A program made the translations under genes and the position numbers. The notes below the pieces were generated by a model that searched no databases, had not been told where the DNA came from, and saw only the letters and a program-made list of their open reading frames with translations. Shown one piece after another: positions 15,756 through 23,295 of a stretch of 23,295 bases of DNA. Source of the stretch: a bacterium (lineage in GTDB: Bacteria; Bacteroidota; Bacteroidia; Cytophagales; Thermonemataceae); assembly GCA_025362415.1 (NCBI GenBank), contig JANYGM010000039.1, forward strand, positions 1 to 23,295, in the 5' to 3' direction. The first letter of the stretch is position 1. Each line of letters starts with the position of its first letter.

Positions 15756-16358
15756 ATGATGTCTTACAGTAGATTTAAGAAATTAAAAGTAGTAACACAA
15801 ACTTTTGGGCTTTCAGCAGAAAGAGAACGCTTATTTACGCAAACGACAAATGTGGAGGCAAGTGCTTGGCTACTTGAAACATTGAGTATCAGCGAGTTAT
15901 TGCCACTTACGAATGAAAAATCAAAAGCAGAAAGAGTAATTTCACCTATTTTGACAGAAATAGCAAGGTTTTATGCTACTAAAATTTCGTTTTTTTCTGG
16001 TGAAAATCTAGCCGTAAATGATGATAATAATGATGAGTCTGACAAATTCCAAACGCATTTTTTGTTTTCCTTGCAGCCCCTTAAATTATATGTAGAAGCT
16101 CCTATTTTTTCAGTTATAGAAACAAAAAATAATGACACAGATGGCATTGCACAATGTGCAACCCAACTTTACAACGCAAAACTTTTCAATGAAACGGAAA
16201 ATAAAAATATTCCTATTTTGTACGGTTGTGCTACAGACGGCGTAAAATGGCATTTTATTCGTTTTGAAAATAATACTTTTTATGTTGATACCAAAATTTA
16301 CACAGATTTGAAAGAGATTTTGGGTGTTTGGCATCACATCATAAAATCTTATCTTTAA
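15756..16358 (+). CDS. PD-(D/E)xK nuclease-fold-like protein of unknown role
   Basis: A 200-residue soluble protein. It resembles a hypothetical family common in cyanobacteria and Bacteroidota: an N-terminal helical part (LTNEKSKAERVISPILTEIA), then a core LYVEAPIFSVIETKN, then GIAQCATQLYNAKLFN, and an end with YGCATDGVKWHFIRFE. The order of an acidic-x-Lys strand (Glu122-Thr-Lys124) followed by a Gln-containing helix (Gln133) is that of PD-(D/E)xK nucleases. In relatives, as I recall, a DF pair comes before the core strand; here the matching place reads THFLF near residue 101, so the metal-binding Asp may be lost. Two ATG codons in tandem (15756, 15759) could both start it. It follows its own promoter box and is divergent from the SWIM gene. 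Confidence 0.62.
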   Translation: MMSYSRFKKLKVVTQTFGLSAERERLFTQTTNVEASAWLLETLSISELLPLTNEKSKAERVISPILTEIARFYATKISFFSGENLAVNDDNNDESDKFQTHFLFSLQPLKLYVEAPIFSVIETKNNDTDGIAQCATQLYNAKLFNETENKNIPILYGCATDGVKWHFIRFENNTFYVDTKIYTDLKEILGVWHHIIKSYL

Positions 16359-16455
16359 AATAAAAACAGTCAAAAATATTTCCAAAATTTCAAAACAAAT
16401 CTCACTACATAGCAGTTTATAAAAACATACAACCAAAAATAGAAAAACAACGAAA

Positions 16456-16890
16456 ATGGATATACATACAACAAATGAACTAATTTTATTTCAGGCAATG
16501 AAGCACGCTAAAATAATGCTTGTTGAAAATCACCCAGAAATAATAGTGTTAGAAGCTACTTCAACCTACATTCCTATTGGACAATTCAAAGAAATCTTTG
16601 CCGTTATAGCAGATATTGTAAAAGAAAAACAAATTACTAAATTAGTTTTTGATAAACGCAAACTAAAAGTATTTCATCAGCCTTCAATGGAATGGTATTT
16701 TGTTACTTGGAAAGAAGAAGTATATGATTTGGGCTTGAAAACACACCGCAAAATATTGCCTACAGATGCTGTTTTCCGCCATAGCGTAAAGATAGGTAGA
16801 GAGAAAATCAAAACACATTTTCCAGACGGAAAATATACTTTGATGAGTATTGAATATGCAGAAACAATGGACGAAGCAATAGAAAATTAG
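16456..16890 (+). CDS. SpoIIAA/STAS-like small protein
   Basis: A 144-residue soluble protein like many unnamed Cytophagales proteins of about this length. The pattern is that of a SpoIIAA/STAS fold: strand IIVLEATSTYIP, helix QFKEIFAVIADIVKEKQ, strand ITKLVFDKRKLKVF, then MEWYFVTWKEEVYDLGLKTHRKILP and the final strand TLMSIEYAETMDEAIEN. A conserved-looking aromatic WYF-x-TWK segment lies near residue 79. The fold is inferred from pattern only and there is no recognised catalytic motif. It starts 97 bp after the nuclease-fold-like gene on the same strand, a gap without clear signals, so they could share a transcript. A MITE-like element begins 16 bp after its stop. Confidence 0.6.
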   Translation: MDIHTTNELILFQAMKHAKIMLVENHPEIIVLEATSTYIPIGQFKEIFAVIADIVKEKQITKLVFDKRKLKVFHQPSMEWYFVTWKEEVYDLGLKTHRKILPTDAVFRHSVKIGREKIKTHFPDGKYTLMSIEYAETMDEAIEN

Positions 16891-16906
16891 AAAATTGCTA
16901 CCTAAT

Positions 16907-17092
16907 TTAGATAACGACATTGATAAATTGTATTCAGCCCCAGCAGGGCGTTATATTTATAGGAAAATTAAGTGTATTTTGTATTCCGCTCCAGCGGAGC
17001 GAGATATTTATGACACTATAACTATTTTATAGCCCTTTGATTTATCAAGGATTACGAAAAAAATATAACAAATTAACAATGTCGTTATCTAA
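16907..17092. repeat. MITE-like element bounded by 16-bp inverted repeats
   Basis: TTAGATAACGACATTG (16907-16922) and its perfect inverse (17077-17092) bound a 186-bp non-coding element. Inside are two related short palindromes in tandem, GCCC-CAGCA-GGGC (16937-16949) and CGCTCC-AGC-GGAGCG (16987-17001), each preceded by TTGTATTC. No transposase and no clear target duplication are visible. It separates the genes at 16456 and 17150. Confidence 0.78.
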
Positions 17093-17149
17093 TTGTAGGA
17101 TAATTGTAAAGTAGTTTTGGCTATAAAATAAATATTTATGATGAACTAA

Positions 17150-17428
17150 ATGGAAGATAACCAACAAACTCAAGAAGAGCAAACAGTCCTAAATCTTATA
17201 GAAAACCTTACTACAAGCATTACAGAGCTAGAAAACCTTGCTAAAAAGAAAGGACACGTTACGAAGCAAAACGTAGAAGACCACCGTTTGGGCATAAGTG
17301 TCATCTTGGAGGAACTTGTGGAAGAGATGAATTATTTGATTGAAATACATCTTAGTCAGCGCATTATGTTGACAGATAGCCTTCAATATATCACTGATTT
17401 AGAAGAAAAATACAAAAAAATAGCATAA
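17150..17428 (+). CDS. Small acidic helical protein of unknown function
   Basis: A 92-residue protein that I do not recognise. It is acidic and predicted almost all helical: helix one about residues 9-33 (EEQTVLNLIENLTTSITELENLAKKK), a turn with HVTKQNVEDHRLG, then a long helix about 45-90 (VILEELVEEMNYLIEIHLSQRIMLTDSLQYI). The heptad spacing of leucine and isoleucine suggests a coiled coil or a small helical bundle, perhaps for protein binding. The start is ATG at 17150. It follows the MITE-like element by 58 bp and is followed by a heptamer repeat copy. Codon use and length make it a plausible real gene, but there is no homology evidence. Confidence 0.55.
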   Translation: MEDNQQTQEEQTVLNLIENLTTSITELENLAKKKGHVTKQNVEDHRLGISVILEELVEEMNYLIEIHLSQRIMLTDSLQYITDLEEKYKKIA

Positions 17429-17442
17429 AATAAGTAATTTTT

Positions 17443-17470
17443 AATTATGATATGAATTGTGAATGAATAG
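17443..17470 (+). repeat. AATT-heptamer/AATGAATA repeat copy, partial
   Basis: AATTATG, a shortened unit ATATG, and AATTGTG (17443-17461) are followed by AATGAATAG (17462-17470). It begins 14 bp after the stop codon of the small helical protein gene. Confidence 0.7.
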
Positions 17471-17705
17471 TAGGGCTTACACATCTAATTTAAGGTTTTC
17501 TAATAAAAAACAAGCAAATTGTGTAGGCATTTTATTTATTTGGTACAACACTCCAAGAGTTCGTAAATACTTATTTTGTATCCGAACAATCTTTTTATAA
17601 ATTAAATACTAAATTTATTCCATTTTATTGGACAAATTAGTCCTAAAAGTGCCAAATTAGATGCGGAAGCCCTAATTAATTCCTTATTCCTTTGTGTATC
17701 TCTGC

Positions 17706-17804
17706 TCACTTTTTTCTTAAATCTTTGTTTTCTGCTAAAAGATTTTTGGTTTTTTCAGTTTCCTTTGCTAGCTTGCATAAAATCTGCTCAGAAGTAGGTT
17801 TCAA
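17706..17804 (-). pseudogene. Possible gene remnant, coiled-coil-like
   Basis: A 32-codon open stretch on the minus strand reads KPTSEQILCKLAKETEKTKN and then LLAENKDLRKK, ending at TGA 17706-17708. It has a protein-like composition with helical heptads, which non-coding A/T-rich DNA rarely gives. There is no ATG: the frame has a TAA just upstream and only a TTG at 17804. A minus-strand promoter-like box (18012-18019) lies upstream, with a palindromic element in between, so a gene may have been interrupted. I cannot name a family. Confidence 0.25.
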
Positions 17805-17832
17805 ACCCTTTATTGATTAGAATTTTTATATG

Positions 17833-17982
17833 TTGATTATCAAGTATTTAACAATAAATTGGCACTAAAAACCACCCCCAGCCCCTCCTTATGAAGGAGG
17901 GGAGCAAGATTCCCCTCCTTTTCAAGGAGGGGTTAGGGGTGGTTTTGATATTTATTTGTGCTAAACATTTGATTATCAAGTA
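17833..17982. repeat. G/C-rich nested palindrome with flanking direct repeats
   Basis: The core 17867-17946 is an inverted repeat: AAAACCACCCC...CCCCTCCTT on the left matches the inverse of the right arm at 21 of 23 positions. Inside are two small hairpins, CCCCTCCTT-ATG-AAGGAGGGG (17882-17902) and CCCCTCCTT-TTC-AAGGAGGGG (17912-17932). The G/C-rich block stands out in A/T-rich surroundings. The 14-mer TTGATTATCAAGTA occurs as a direct repeat on both sides, at 17833-17846 and 17969-17982. Confidence 0.8.
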
Positions 17983-18011
17983 ATAAAAACTCTATTGTTG
18001 TGTCATAACCA

Positions 18012-18019
18012 CAAAGATA
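18012..18019 (-). promoter_or_regulatory. Minus-strand Bacteroidota -7 box without an intact gene
   Basis: The minus strand reads TTATCTTTGTGG, an exact TAnnTTTG match. It points towards the repeat-filled interval and the remnant at 17706-17804, where no intact gene is seen. Confidence 0.4.
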
Positions 18020-18120
18020 AAGGATTTTTTGTATTTTTTGAGCAACCATAGGTCAGACCTGCATTGCATTATGGTACAGACCTTATCAAAAATTTAACTG
18101 CATTATACCAATTACAAATT

Positions 18121-18148
18121 ATCAATTACGTGGTTTTTCGTAATTGAT
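18121..18148 (+). promoter_or_regulatory. Leader hairpin before the second rhomboid gene
   Basis: ATCAATTACG (18121-18130) pairs perfectly with CGTAATTGAT (18139-18148) across an 8-base loop TGGTTTTT. It ends 21 bp before the ATG at 18170. It could be a 5'-leader RNA structure or a terminator of upstream transcription; the sequence does not decide. Confidence 0.4.
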
Positions 18149-18169
18149 TTTATCTATTAAAAATCAAAA

Positions 18170-18979
18170 ATGAATAATCTAAGCGTTACTACTATTTTGC
18201 TGATAATCAATGTCGTAGTTTTTATAGTAGGAAATTTATTAGAAAAAACTTTTAACATTAATGAGCATTTTGCGCTTTATAGTGTTTTTTCTTCTAATTT
18301 TCAGCCTTATCAGTTTCTTACCTATATGTTTTTGCACGCAAATATGTTTCATATTTTTAGTAATATGATTGGTTTGTGGAGTTTTGGGCGTATTTTGGAG
18401 CAAACATTAGGTGCAAAACGCTTTCTGATTTTGTATTTTGTTTGTGGCGTTGGTGCGGCAGGCATCAATATGTGTATGAGCTATTTAGAAGTGAAGAAAC
18501 TAGAAGATGTGGCTGCTGCATACCAGAAAAATCCTAATTATGATGATTTTTTGCATTTTATTCGCAAACAAGCACCAGAATATGATAATAAATATGTAAA
18601 AGATATTTCGGAGAAATATGAAGAAAGCATCAATAATCCTACAGAATACGCTAAATATCAATTACTTACAAAAGATGCTGTAAAAATAATTGCAGCTAAA
18701 AAAAGAGATTTTTCTCCCTCACTTGTGGGGGCATCTGGTGCGGTGATGGGCGTTATTTTGGCGTTTGCGTTGCTCTATCCCAATTTGGAAATGATGCTTT
18801 TATTTCCACCAATGCCTGTAAAAGCAAAATATATGATTTTCTTTTATATAGGAATAGAAATTTATGCTATTTATGCCAATCAAGTAGATGACAATGTAGC
18901 GCATTTTGCCCATATTGGAGGAATGATTTTTTCCTTAATATTGATAAAACTCATTTGGAAAATGAAAGTAATTCAATAA
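18170..18979 (+). CDS. Rhomboid family intramembrane serine protease with internal insertion
   Basis: A 269-residue polytopic rhomboid protease. The TM2 signature is His56-x4-His61-x3-Asn65 (HANMFHIFSN). The catalytic serine is Ser189 in GASGAVMG, and the catalytic histidine is His248 in AHFAHIGGM. Membrane segments are seen at about 7-24, 45-70, 84-104, 186-204, 220-238 and 244-264. Between the third and fourth segments (about residues 105-183) lies an unusual hydrophilic stretch of about 80 residues rich in Tyr, Lys, Asp and Glu (AAAYQKNPNYDDFLHFIRKQ), which is normally a short loop leading to the active-site helix. It could form a soluble subdomain for substrate selection. It is transcribed with the following large gene direction, 139 bp upstream of it; that gap shows no clear terminator. 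Confidence 0.9.
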   Translation: MNNLSVTTILLIINVVVFIVGNLLEKTFNINEHFALYSVFSSNFQPYQFLTYMFLHANMFHIFSNMIGLWSFGRILEQTLGAKRFLILYFVCGVGAAGINMCMSYLEVKKLEDVAAAYQKNPNYDDFLHFIRKQAPEYDNKYVKDISEKYEESINNPTEYAKYQLLTKDAVKIIAAKKRDFSPSLVGASGAVMGVILAFALLYPNLEMMLLFPPMPVKAKYMIFFYIGIEIYAIYANQVDDNVAHFAHIGGMIFSLILIKLIWKMKVIQ

Positions 18980-19118
18980 AAAATATTTTCAGCGCAACAA
19001 AACCAACAAGAAATTAATGTATTTAAAATTTTCAAAATAATTATAATATAAACAACAAAATTTCGTAACTAGCAGTAGTTTTTATTTCTTATCTCACTCC
19101 AAAATTTCACCTAAATAA

Positions 19119-22100
19119 ATGGACGTACAAGCATTTTTAGAAACAAAATTACTCAAAAATAAAATAGAAAATTTCTTCAAAGAACTGCAGAAATTTGAAA
19201 CAAAAAAAGATTATTCAAAACTTTCTAAATCCCAAATAGAACTAGGTTTGATTTTCTTAAATGGCGTTCCTGCTTTGCGTGATACACCAAACGACCCCTA
19301 TCACAACTATTATGAGTGGCTAAATCAGCATTCAAAACGCTATTTGCGCATTTTAGAAATCCGTAATAACTCAAAAAATAACTTTTGGGACGAAAATAAG
19401 GCACTTTGGGTATATTTTTTTGGTGAAGAAAAAGCCAAATACATCAAAGATGCAATGGAAATTTTCCCTAAAATGACCTTTCAACAAGGCTACAACCGCC
19501 GTTCTTTTCGTACACCAAATCTTGAAAAGGTGCATTTTGAAAATCAACTAAACACCATTATAAAGTTAAATAATTACCTCACACACGACCTTACGCTGGC
19601 TGAATATGCTATTTATAGCAATACTTTGTATCTTGGAAATGCTGAAATAGAGTATCTTTGGGTTGCTGCTATCAATCAAAAAGATAAAAATATCCTTCCA
19701 CTTTTTTTGGATATTGCCTACAACCGCCACGACACTGCAAAAGTGAGCCATTATGTCATTAAGGCTATGCTAATGTCTGAAAATGAAGAGGCTTGGGAAG
19801 CAATAGAAAAACTCTTGCTTGCTGCACAACGTCAGGAAGGGCTTAGACAAACTATTTTGGAATGCCTAGACGAAACTTCTTTGGGAGCAATGAAACGCTT
19901 TATCTCACTCATTATCAATGAGAAACTAACTAGATTTTCGTCTGTGGTGCGTGCGCTTGATGTATGGGTAGGTTTAGGTTGGGAAGCAGAGAAAGAAAGT
20001 ACAATTATCCGCTTTATGAAGCTAGCTGATAAGTATTTAAACGAAATCACTCACGCAAAGCCACTTACAACTAAATCAGCCTCTTTTGCTGCTGCGCTTG
20101 CCAGCAAAGATAATGCAGAAATTTATATGATTTTGTGGGCGCAAGGGGTTTATGATATAGAAAAAACCTATCCTTTGCTGGAATATATTGCTGATGAAGC
20201 AATTAAAGACAAAAATGCAGAAAAACTGCTTTTAGTTTTGAATTTTGTAAAGCAAATAAATTTCCAAGAAATCAATATAAAATATGCCCTAAAATGCTTA
20301 GAATTCCCTCATTTGGCAGTTTTTGCATCTGCAATGGATTTGCTAAGATGGAATAATGTAATTCCTTTTAAAGACTTTTTGAATGAGAATTTTGGTGGCA
20401 AAAAAGGCAACAAAATAGGAGAAATTTTTGATATTTTGGAGAAAAGAAACAAGGAAATCTCTGAAAAAACCAAAACTTTTGAAAGTCAGGTATTTTCGTG
20501 GCTGAATATTACTTTTAATAAAAGTAATATTTATGAAAATATGATTCAACTTACTGATTTTGAAGATGAAACAGAAATAAATAAGATTTTGGCGCACTTT
20601 GATAATATGGAAATATCAGGGCGTGAGAGCATTACAAGAAATATTTTAGGTGATTATTATAGCAGATGGAGTTATGACGAAAATAAAAAACGTGAGCCTG
20701 TAAGCACTTTTCAGCGTGATTTTGCCATTAAAATAGTCAAAGACCGTTCTTCTAGCATACGTGATGCCGCTATGCGTGTGCTTGCAAGTGCCAAAATTGA
20801 GGACAAAGAGATTGCCGTTTTTGAGGAAATGTTGGGCAGAAAGTCGGCTGATTTGCGTAAATCTGTTATACAGATTTTTTTGAAACTTAGCCCAGAAATG
20901 CTACAAAAATCTACTGAAAACATACTCAAAGGCAATGCGGAGCAGCGTTTGGCAGGAGTTGATTTGCTTACTCAAATCAAAAAAAATAAACTTTTGCCTA
21001 TCACTTGGATAGAAAAAGCAGCGCAAAAATTTTCTGAAAACCCTAAAATAACAGCGCAGGAGAAGATTATGATTGATAATCTTCTTTCTGGTGATGCTAC
21101 GCTAGATTATAATGCAGAAAATGGCTACGGTTTGTATGATGCACAAGACAAAACGCCTTACGTTGAGCCTGTTGTTGGCAAAAATGAAAAGGGAGATTAT
21201 TTTGTCAAAACTGCTAAAAACCCTTTTGGTTTGAGCCAAACGCCTGAAAATATTGCAAAAGCATTCAAAAGGCTAGAAAAACTCTACAACGACAACAAAA
21301 CTTTTGAATATTCCTACGAAAATTGGGACAATTCTATGAATACGGTGCTTTTGGGCAATGATTTTCAACAACTCAAACGCCTAAAAGAAGGTGAAACTTT
21401 CACTCCAGAAGAAGCATTTAATAATTATCCGCTTGCTGATGTTTGGAAAAAGTGGTTTGATGACTCCAAACTAACTGATTTGGATTTGTTTTTGATTCTT
21501 TTGGGGAAAGATTTGAAAGAAGAAATTGATGAGCAAGAGGAAGAAGAACAGGCAAATATTGAAGATGAAGATTATGAAGATGAGGACGACACAGAAGACA
21601 CAAAGGGAAATGGAAACGAAAAAGAAGAAGAAACACAAACTTTAAAAACAGTTTTTCCTAAAACGCTGAAAAGTGTTAGTGAAAAAGTGTTTATTCCTAA
21701 GATACCAAAACTAGGAGAGTATTATTGGAATAATCCTATTTTACAAATCTTAAATATCTTCAATAATAAGAATAATTACGCTAATAAAATTGACTTTTTA
21801 GAAGGGTTTGTGCGTACTTTATTTGCAAACATTGACAAAGAAGAAGGCAAAAAAGTGTGTGTTGAAAAAACGAAATGGAGTACATACGAATACACTTGGC
21901 GCAATATTGCCACTATCAATGTTGTTTATAATGCTTATTCTAATTATGCTGGAAGTATGTCTGATGAACAATTTAAGGCTTTTTGGCAACTTAATAAGTG
22001 GAAAAATGAAACTGTGCCACAAGAATACAAAGACAGAGCAAGTTATATTGCATCTCCTCATAATTCTGCTCGTGCTTATAGCTTGGGGCTAATCACGAAA

Positions 22101-23295
22101 AATGAACTTTTTGCACGTGTAATGCAAGGTGATTTTATTTCGGAACTTACGCAAAAATATGAAAACCGTAATAAATACCAAAAAGAAGCTGTTTTGGTAG
22201 AACAATTTTCGTTTTTGAATGAATTTACTGATTTTGCTCGTAACCGCATTTTAGAAATAGAACTCAAAAGAGGGGATTCTTCTACGCCTGTTACCAATCT
22301 CGCAAAAAATCTTCAAGTGATTTATGGAATGGATAATTTTGTGAATATTTTGCTTGGTTTGGGCAAAGATACACTCAACAGAGGCTATATTTCTAGTTGG
22401 GGAAACCAAGAATATAGCAAAAGAGAGATTTTAAGCACACTTTTAAAGCGTTGTGAAATTCTTGCAAAAACTCCTTCTAATGCTACAACTTCTACTGAAA
22501 TTTCAACAGAAAAAGTAGCCACAAAAACTACAAAAAAAGTAACCAAAAAATCAGCCAAAGAAGATAAATCAACAGAAGATAATTCTTTGAATAATACAAC
22601 TCCAAATTTAGTATTATCAGAAACTCAAAAAGATTTTGACGAAAAAATAAAAGCTGCTAAAATTACTGAAAAACGCCTTGTAGAGGCGGCAATGTATGCG
22701 CCACAATGGCTCAAATATACAGAGGAAAATCTAGGTTGGAAAGATATGTCACAGGCGGTTTGGTGGCTTCACGCACACGCAAACGGCTATCATTCGGAAG
22801 AAACAGAAACAGAAATTTCTAAATATTCACAAGTAGAAATAGCTGATTTCAAAGAGGGTGGAGTGGATAGAGATTGGTTTGAGGCTATCTACAAATCTTT
22901 GGGTGAAGACCGTTGGAAACTGCTTTATGAGTCTGCAAAGTACATTTCTGACGGCAACGGACACACTCGTGCCAAACTTTATGCAGATGTTATTTTGGGA
23001 AGTGTCGGCATTGAAGAGATAACTAAAAGGATAGTAGAAAAGCGCAATCAAGACTATTTGCGTGTGTATGGACTTGTGGCACTTAATAAGAAAAACGCAG
23101 ATAAAGAGGTACTTACAAGGTATCAATTTTTGCAGAAATTTAAGAAAGAAAGCAAACAATTTGGCTCGCAAAGGCAAGCTAGTGAAGGGCTTGCAGTGCG
23201 TATTGCTATGGATAATTTGGCTCGTACTGCGGGCTTTTCTGACCCTATGCGCCTTACGTGGGCAATGGAAACACAAGAAGCAATAGATATAATAA
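19119..23295 (+). CDS. Giant HEAT-like protein, DUF5724/DUF4132 type (partial at right edge)
   Basis: The reading frame from ATG 19119 stays open to the window end, 1392 codons without a stop. The N-terminal 800 residues are helical, with HEAT-like pairs such as RDRSSSIRDAAMRVLASAKI-like KDRSSSIRDAAMRVLASA followed by RKSADLRKSVIQIFLKL (about 527-600). An acidic low-complexity linker lies near residues 804-837 (DEQEEEEQANIEDEDYEDED) and a Lys/Thr/Ser-rich linker near 1121-1167. The segment near the edge, NLARTAGFSDPMRLTWAMET, looks like the DUF5724/DUF4132 (MolR-like) family, whose C-terminal domain would lie beyond the window. It has no signal peptide and no membrane helix, so it is cytoplasmic. 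Relatives occur beside SWIM, MoxR AAA+ and vWA genes. The biochemical function is unknown. Confidence 0.78.
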   Translation, partial: MDVQAFLETKLLKNKIENFFKELQKFETKKDYSKLSKSQIELGLIFLNGVPALRDTPNDPYHNYYEWLNQHSKRYLRILEIRNNSKNNFWDENKALWVYFFGEEKAKYIKDAMEIFPKMTFQQGYNRRSFRTPNLEKVHFENQLNTIIKLNNYLTHDLTLAEYAIYSNTLYLGNAEIEYLWVAAINQKDKNILPLFLDIAYNRHDTAKVSHYVIKAMLMSENEEAWEAIEKLLLAAQRQEGLRQTILECLDETSLGAMKRFISLIINEKLTRFSSVVRALDVWVGLGWEAEKESTIIRFMKLADKYLNEITHAKPLTTKSASFAAALASKDNAEIYMILWAQGVYDIEKTYPLLEYIADEAIKDKNAEKLLLVLNFVKQINFQEINIKYALKCLEFPHLAVFASAMDLLRWNNVIPFKDFLNENFGGKKGNKIGEIFDILEKRNKEISEKTKTFESQVFSWLNITFNKSNIYENMIQLTDFEDETEINKILAHFDNMEISGRESITRNILGDYYSRWSYDENKKREPVSTFQRDFAIKIVKDRSSSIRDAAMRVLASAKIEDKEIAVFEEMLGRKSADLRKSVIQIFLKLSPEMLQKSTENILKGNAEQRLAGVDLLTQIKKNKLLPITWIEKAAQKFSENPKITAQEKIMIDNLLSGDATLDYNAENGYGLYDAQDKTPYVEPVVGKNEKGDYFVKTAKNPFGLSQTPENIAKAFKRLEKLYNDNKTFEYSYENWDNSMNTVLLGNDFQQLKRLKEGETFTPEEAFNNYPLADVWKKWFDDSKLTDLDLFLILLGKDLKEEIDEQEEEEQANIEDEDYEDEDDTEDTKGNGNEKEEETQTLKTVFPKTLKSVSEKVFIPKIPKLGEYYWNNPILQILNIFNNKNNYANKIDFLEGFVRTLFANIDKEEGKKVCVEKTKWSTYEYTWRNIATINVVYNAYSNYAGSMSDEQFKAFWQLNKWKNETVPQEYKDRASYIASPHNSARAYSLGLITKNELFARVMQGDFISELTQKYENRNKYQKEAVLVEQFSFLNEFTDFARNRILEIELKRGDSSTPVTNLAKNLQVIYGMDNFVNILLGLGKDTLNRGYISSWGNQEYSKREILSTLLKRCEILAKTPSNATTSTEISTEKVATKTTKKVTKKSAKEDKSTEDNSLNNTTPNLVLSETQKDFDEKIKAAKITEKRLVEAAMYAPQWLKYTEENLGWKDMSQAVWWLHAHANGYHSEETETEISKYSQVEIADFKEGGVDRDWFEAIYKSLGEDRWKLLYESAKYISDGNGHTRAKLYADVILGSVGIEEITKRIVEKRNQDYLRVYGLVALNKKNADKEVLTRYQFLQKFKKESKQFGSQRQASEGLAVRIAMDNLARTAGFSDPMRLTWAMETQEAIDII

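Larger units (their letters stand above)
17429..18169. other. 741-bp intergenic region with repeats and a possible decayed gene
   Basis: No intact gene is seen here. It holds a heptamer repeat copy (17443-17470), an imperfect hairpin GTTCG...CGAAC (17559-17587), a short minus-strand coding-like remnant (17706-17804), a G/C-rich nested palindrome with flanking direct repeats (17833-17982), a minus-strand TATCTTTG box (18012-18019) and a hairpin before the rhomboid start (18121-18148). The mixture suggests a site of repeated insertion and gene decay. Confidence 0.65.

Overview
The window is AT-rich and looks like chromosomal DNA of a Bacteroidota, probably Cytophagales; a relative of Bernardetia or Microscilla is a guess. 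The evidence is a giant secreted protein with a type IX secretion C-terminal sorting domain, promoter boxes of the Bacteroidota form TAnnTTTG, a SiaB/SiaC-type pair, and many short palindromic intergenic repeats. No rRNA, tRNA, CRISPR array or intact transposase was seen.

Left part (1-7148), mostly housekeeping and cell envelope. A cluster of nested palindromes (1-206) is followed by a small rhomboid protease (minus) and a divergent MacB/FtsX-type permease (plus). Next come two divergent heptose genes, rfaE2 (minus) and a gmhB-like phosphatase (plus). The whole region between them is filled by a heptanucleotide repeat and its inverted copy. A retropepsin-like RimB-family protease, a SiaC-type phosphoprotein, a SiaB-type kinase, a DEDDy 3'-5' exonuclease and GDP-L-fucose synthase follow, all on the minus strand.

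Middle (7149-13957). This is a compact type II restriction-modification locus: a beta-class methyltransferase, a PD-(D/E)xK endonuclease that appears frameshifted by one missing G, and a divergent 66-residue HTH regulator behind a clear palindromic operator. After a strong hairpin comes a 1459-residue surface protein: signal peptide, seven propeller-type repeats, ten putative-Ig repeats and a sorting tail.

Right part (13958-23295), accessory-looking. It holds a SWIM zinc-finger protein (minus), a nuclease-fold-like protein, a SpoIIAA/STAS-like protein, a small helical protein, a second rhomboid with a long internal insertion, and a very large HEAT-like protein of the DUF5724/DUF4132 type that runs off the right edge. 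SWIM and DUF4132 proteins belong to a conserved but poorly understood bacterial neighbourhood that often includes MoxR-type AAA+ and vWA proteins, so further components may lie beyond 23295. The intergenic spaces here carry at least three different MITE-like palindromic elements.

The main points for a second look are a dispersed repeat family made of AATTNNN heptamers plus AATGAATAC (five loci, six copies), the frameshifted restriction gene, the nested inverted-repeat elements, and the SWIM/DUF4132 island.
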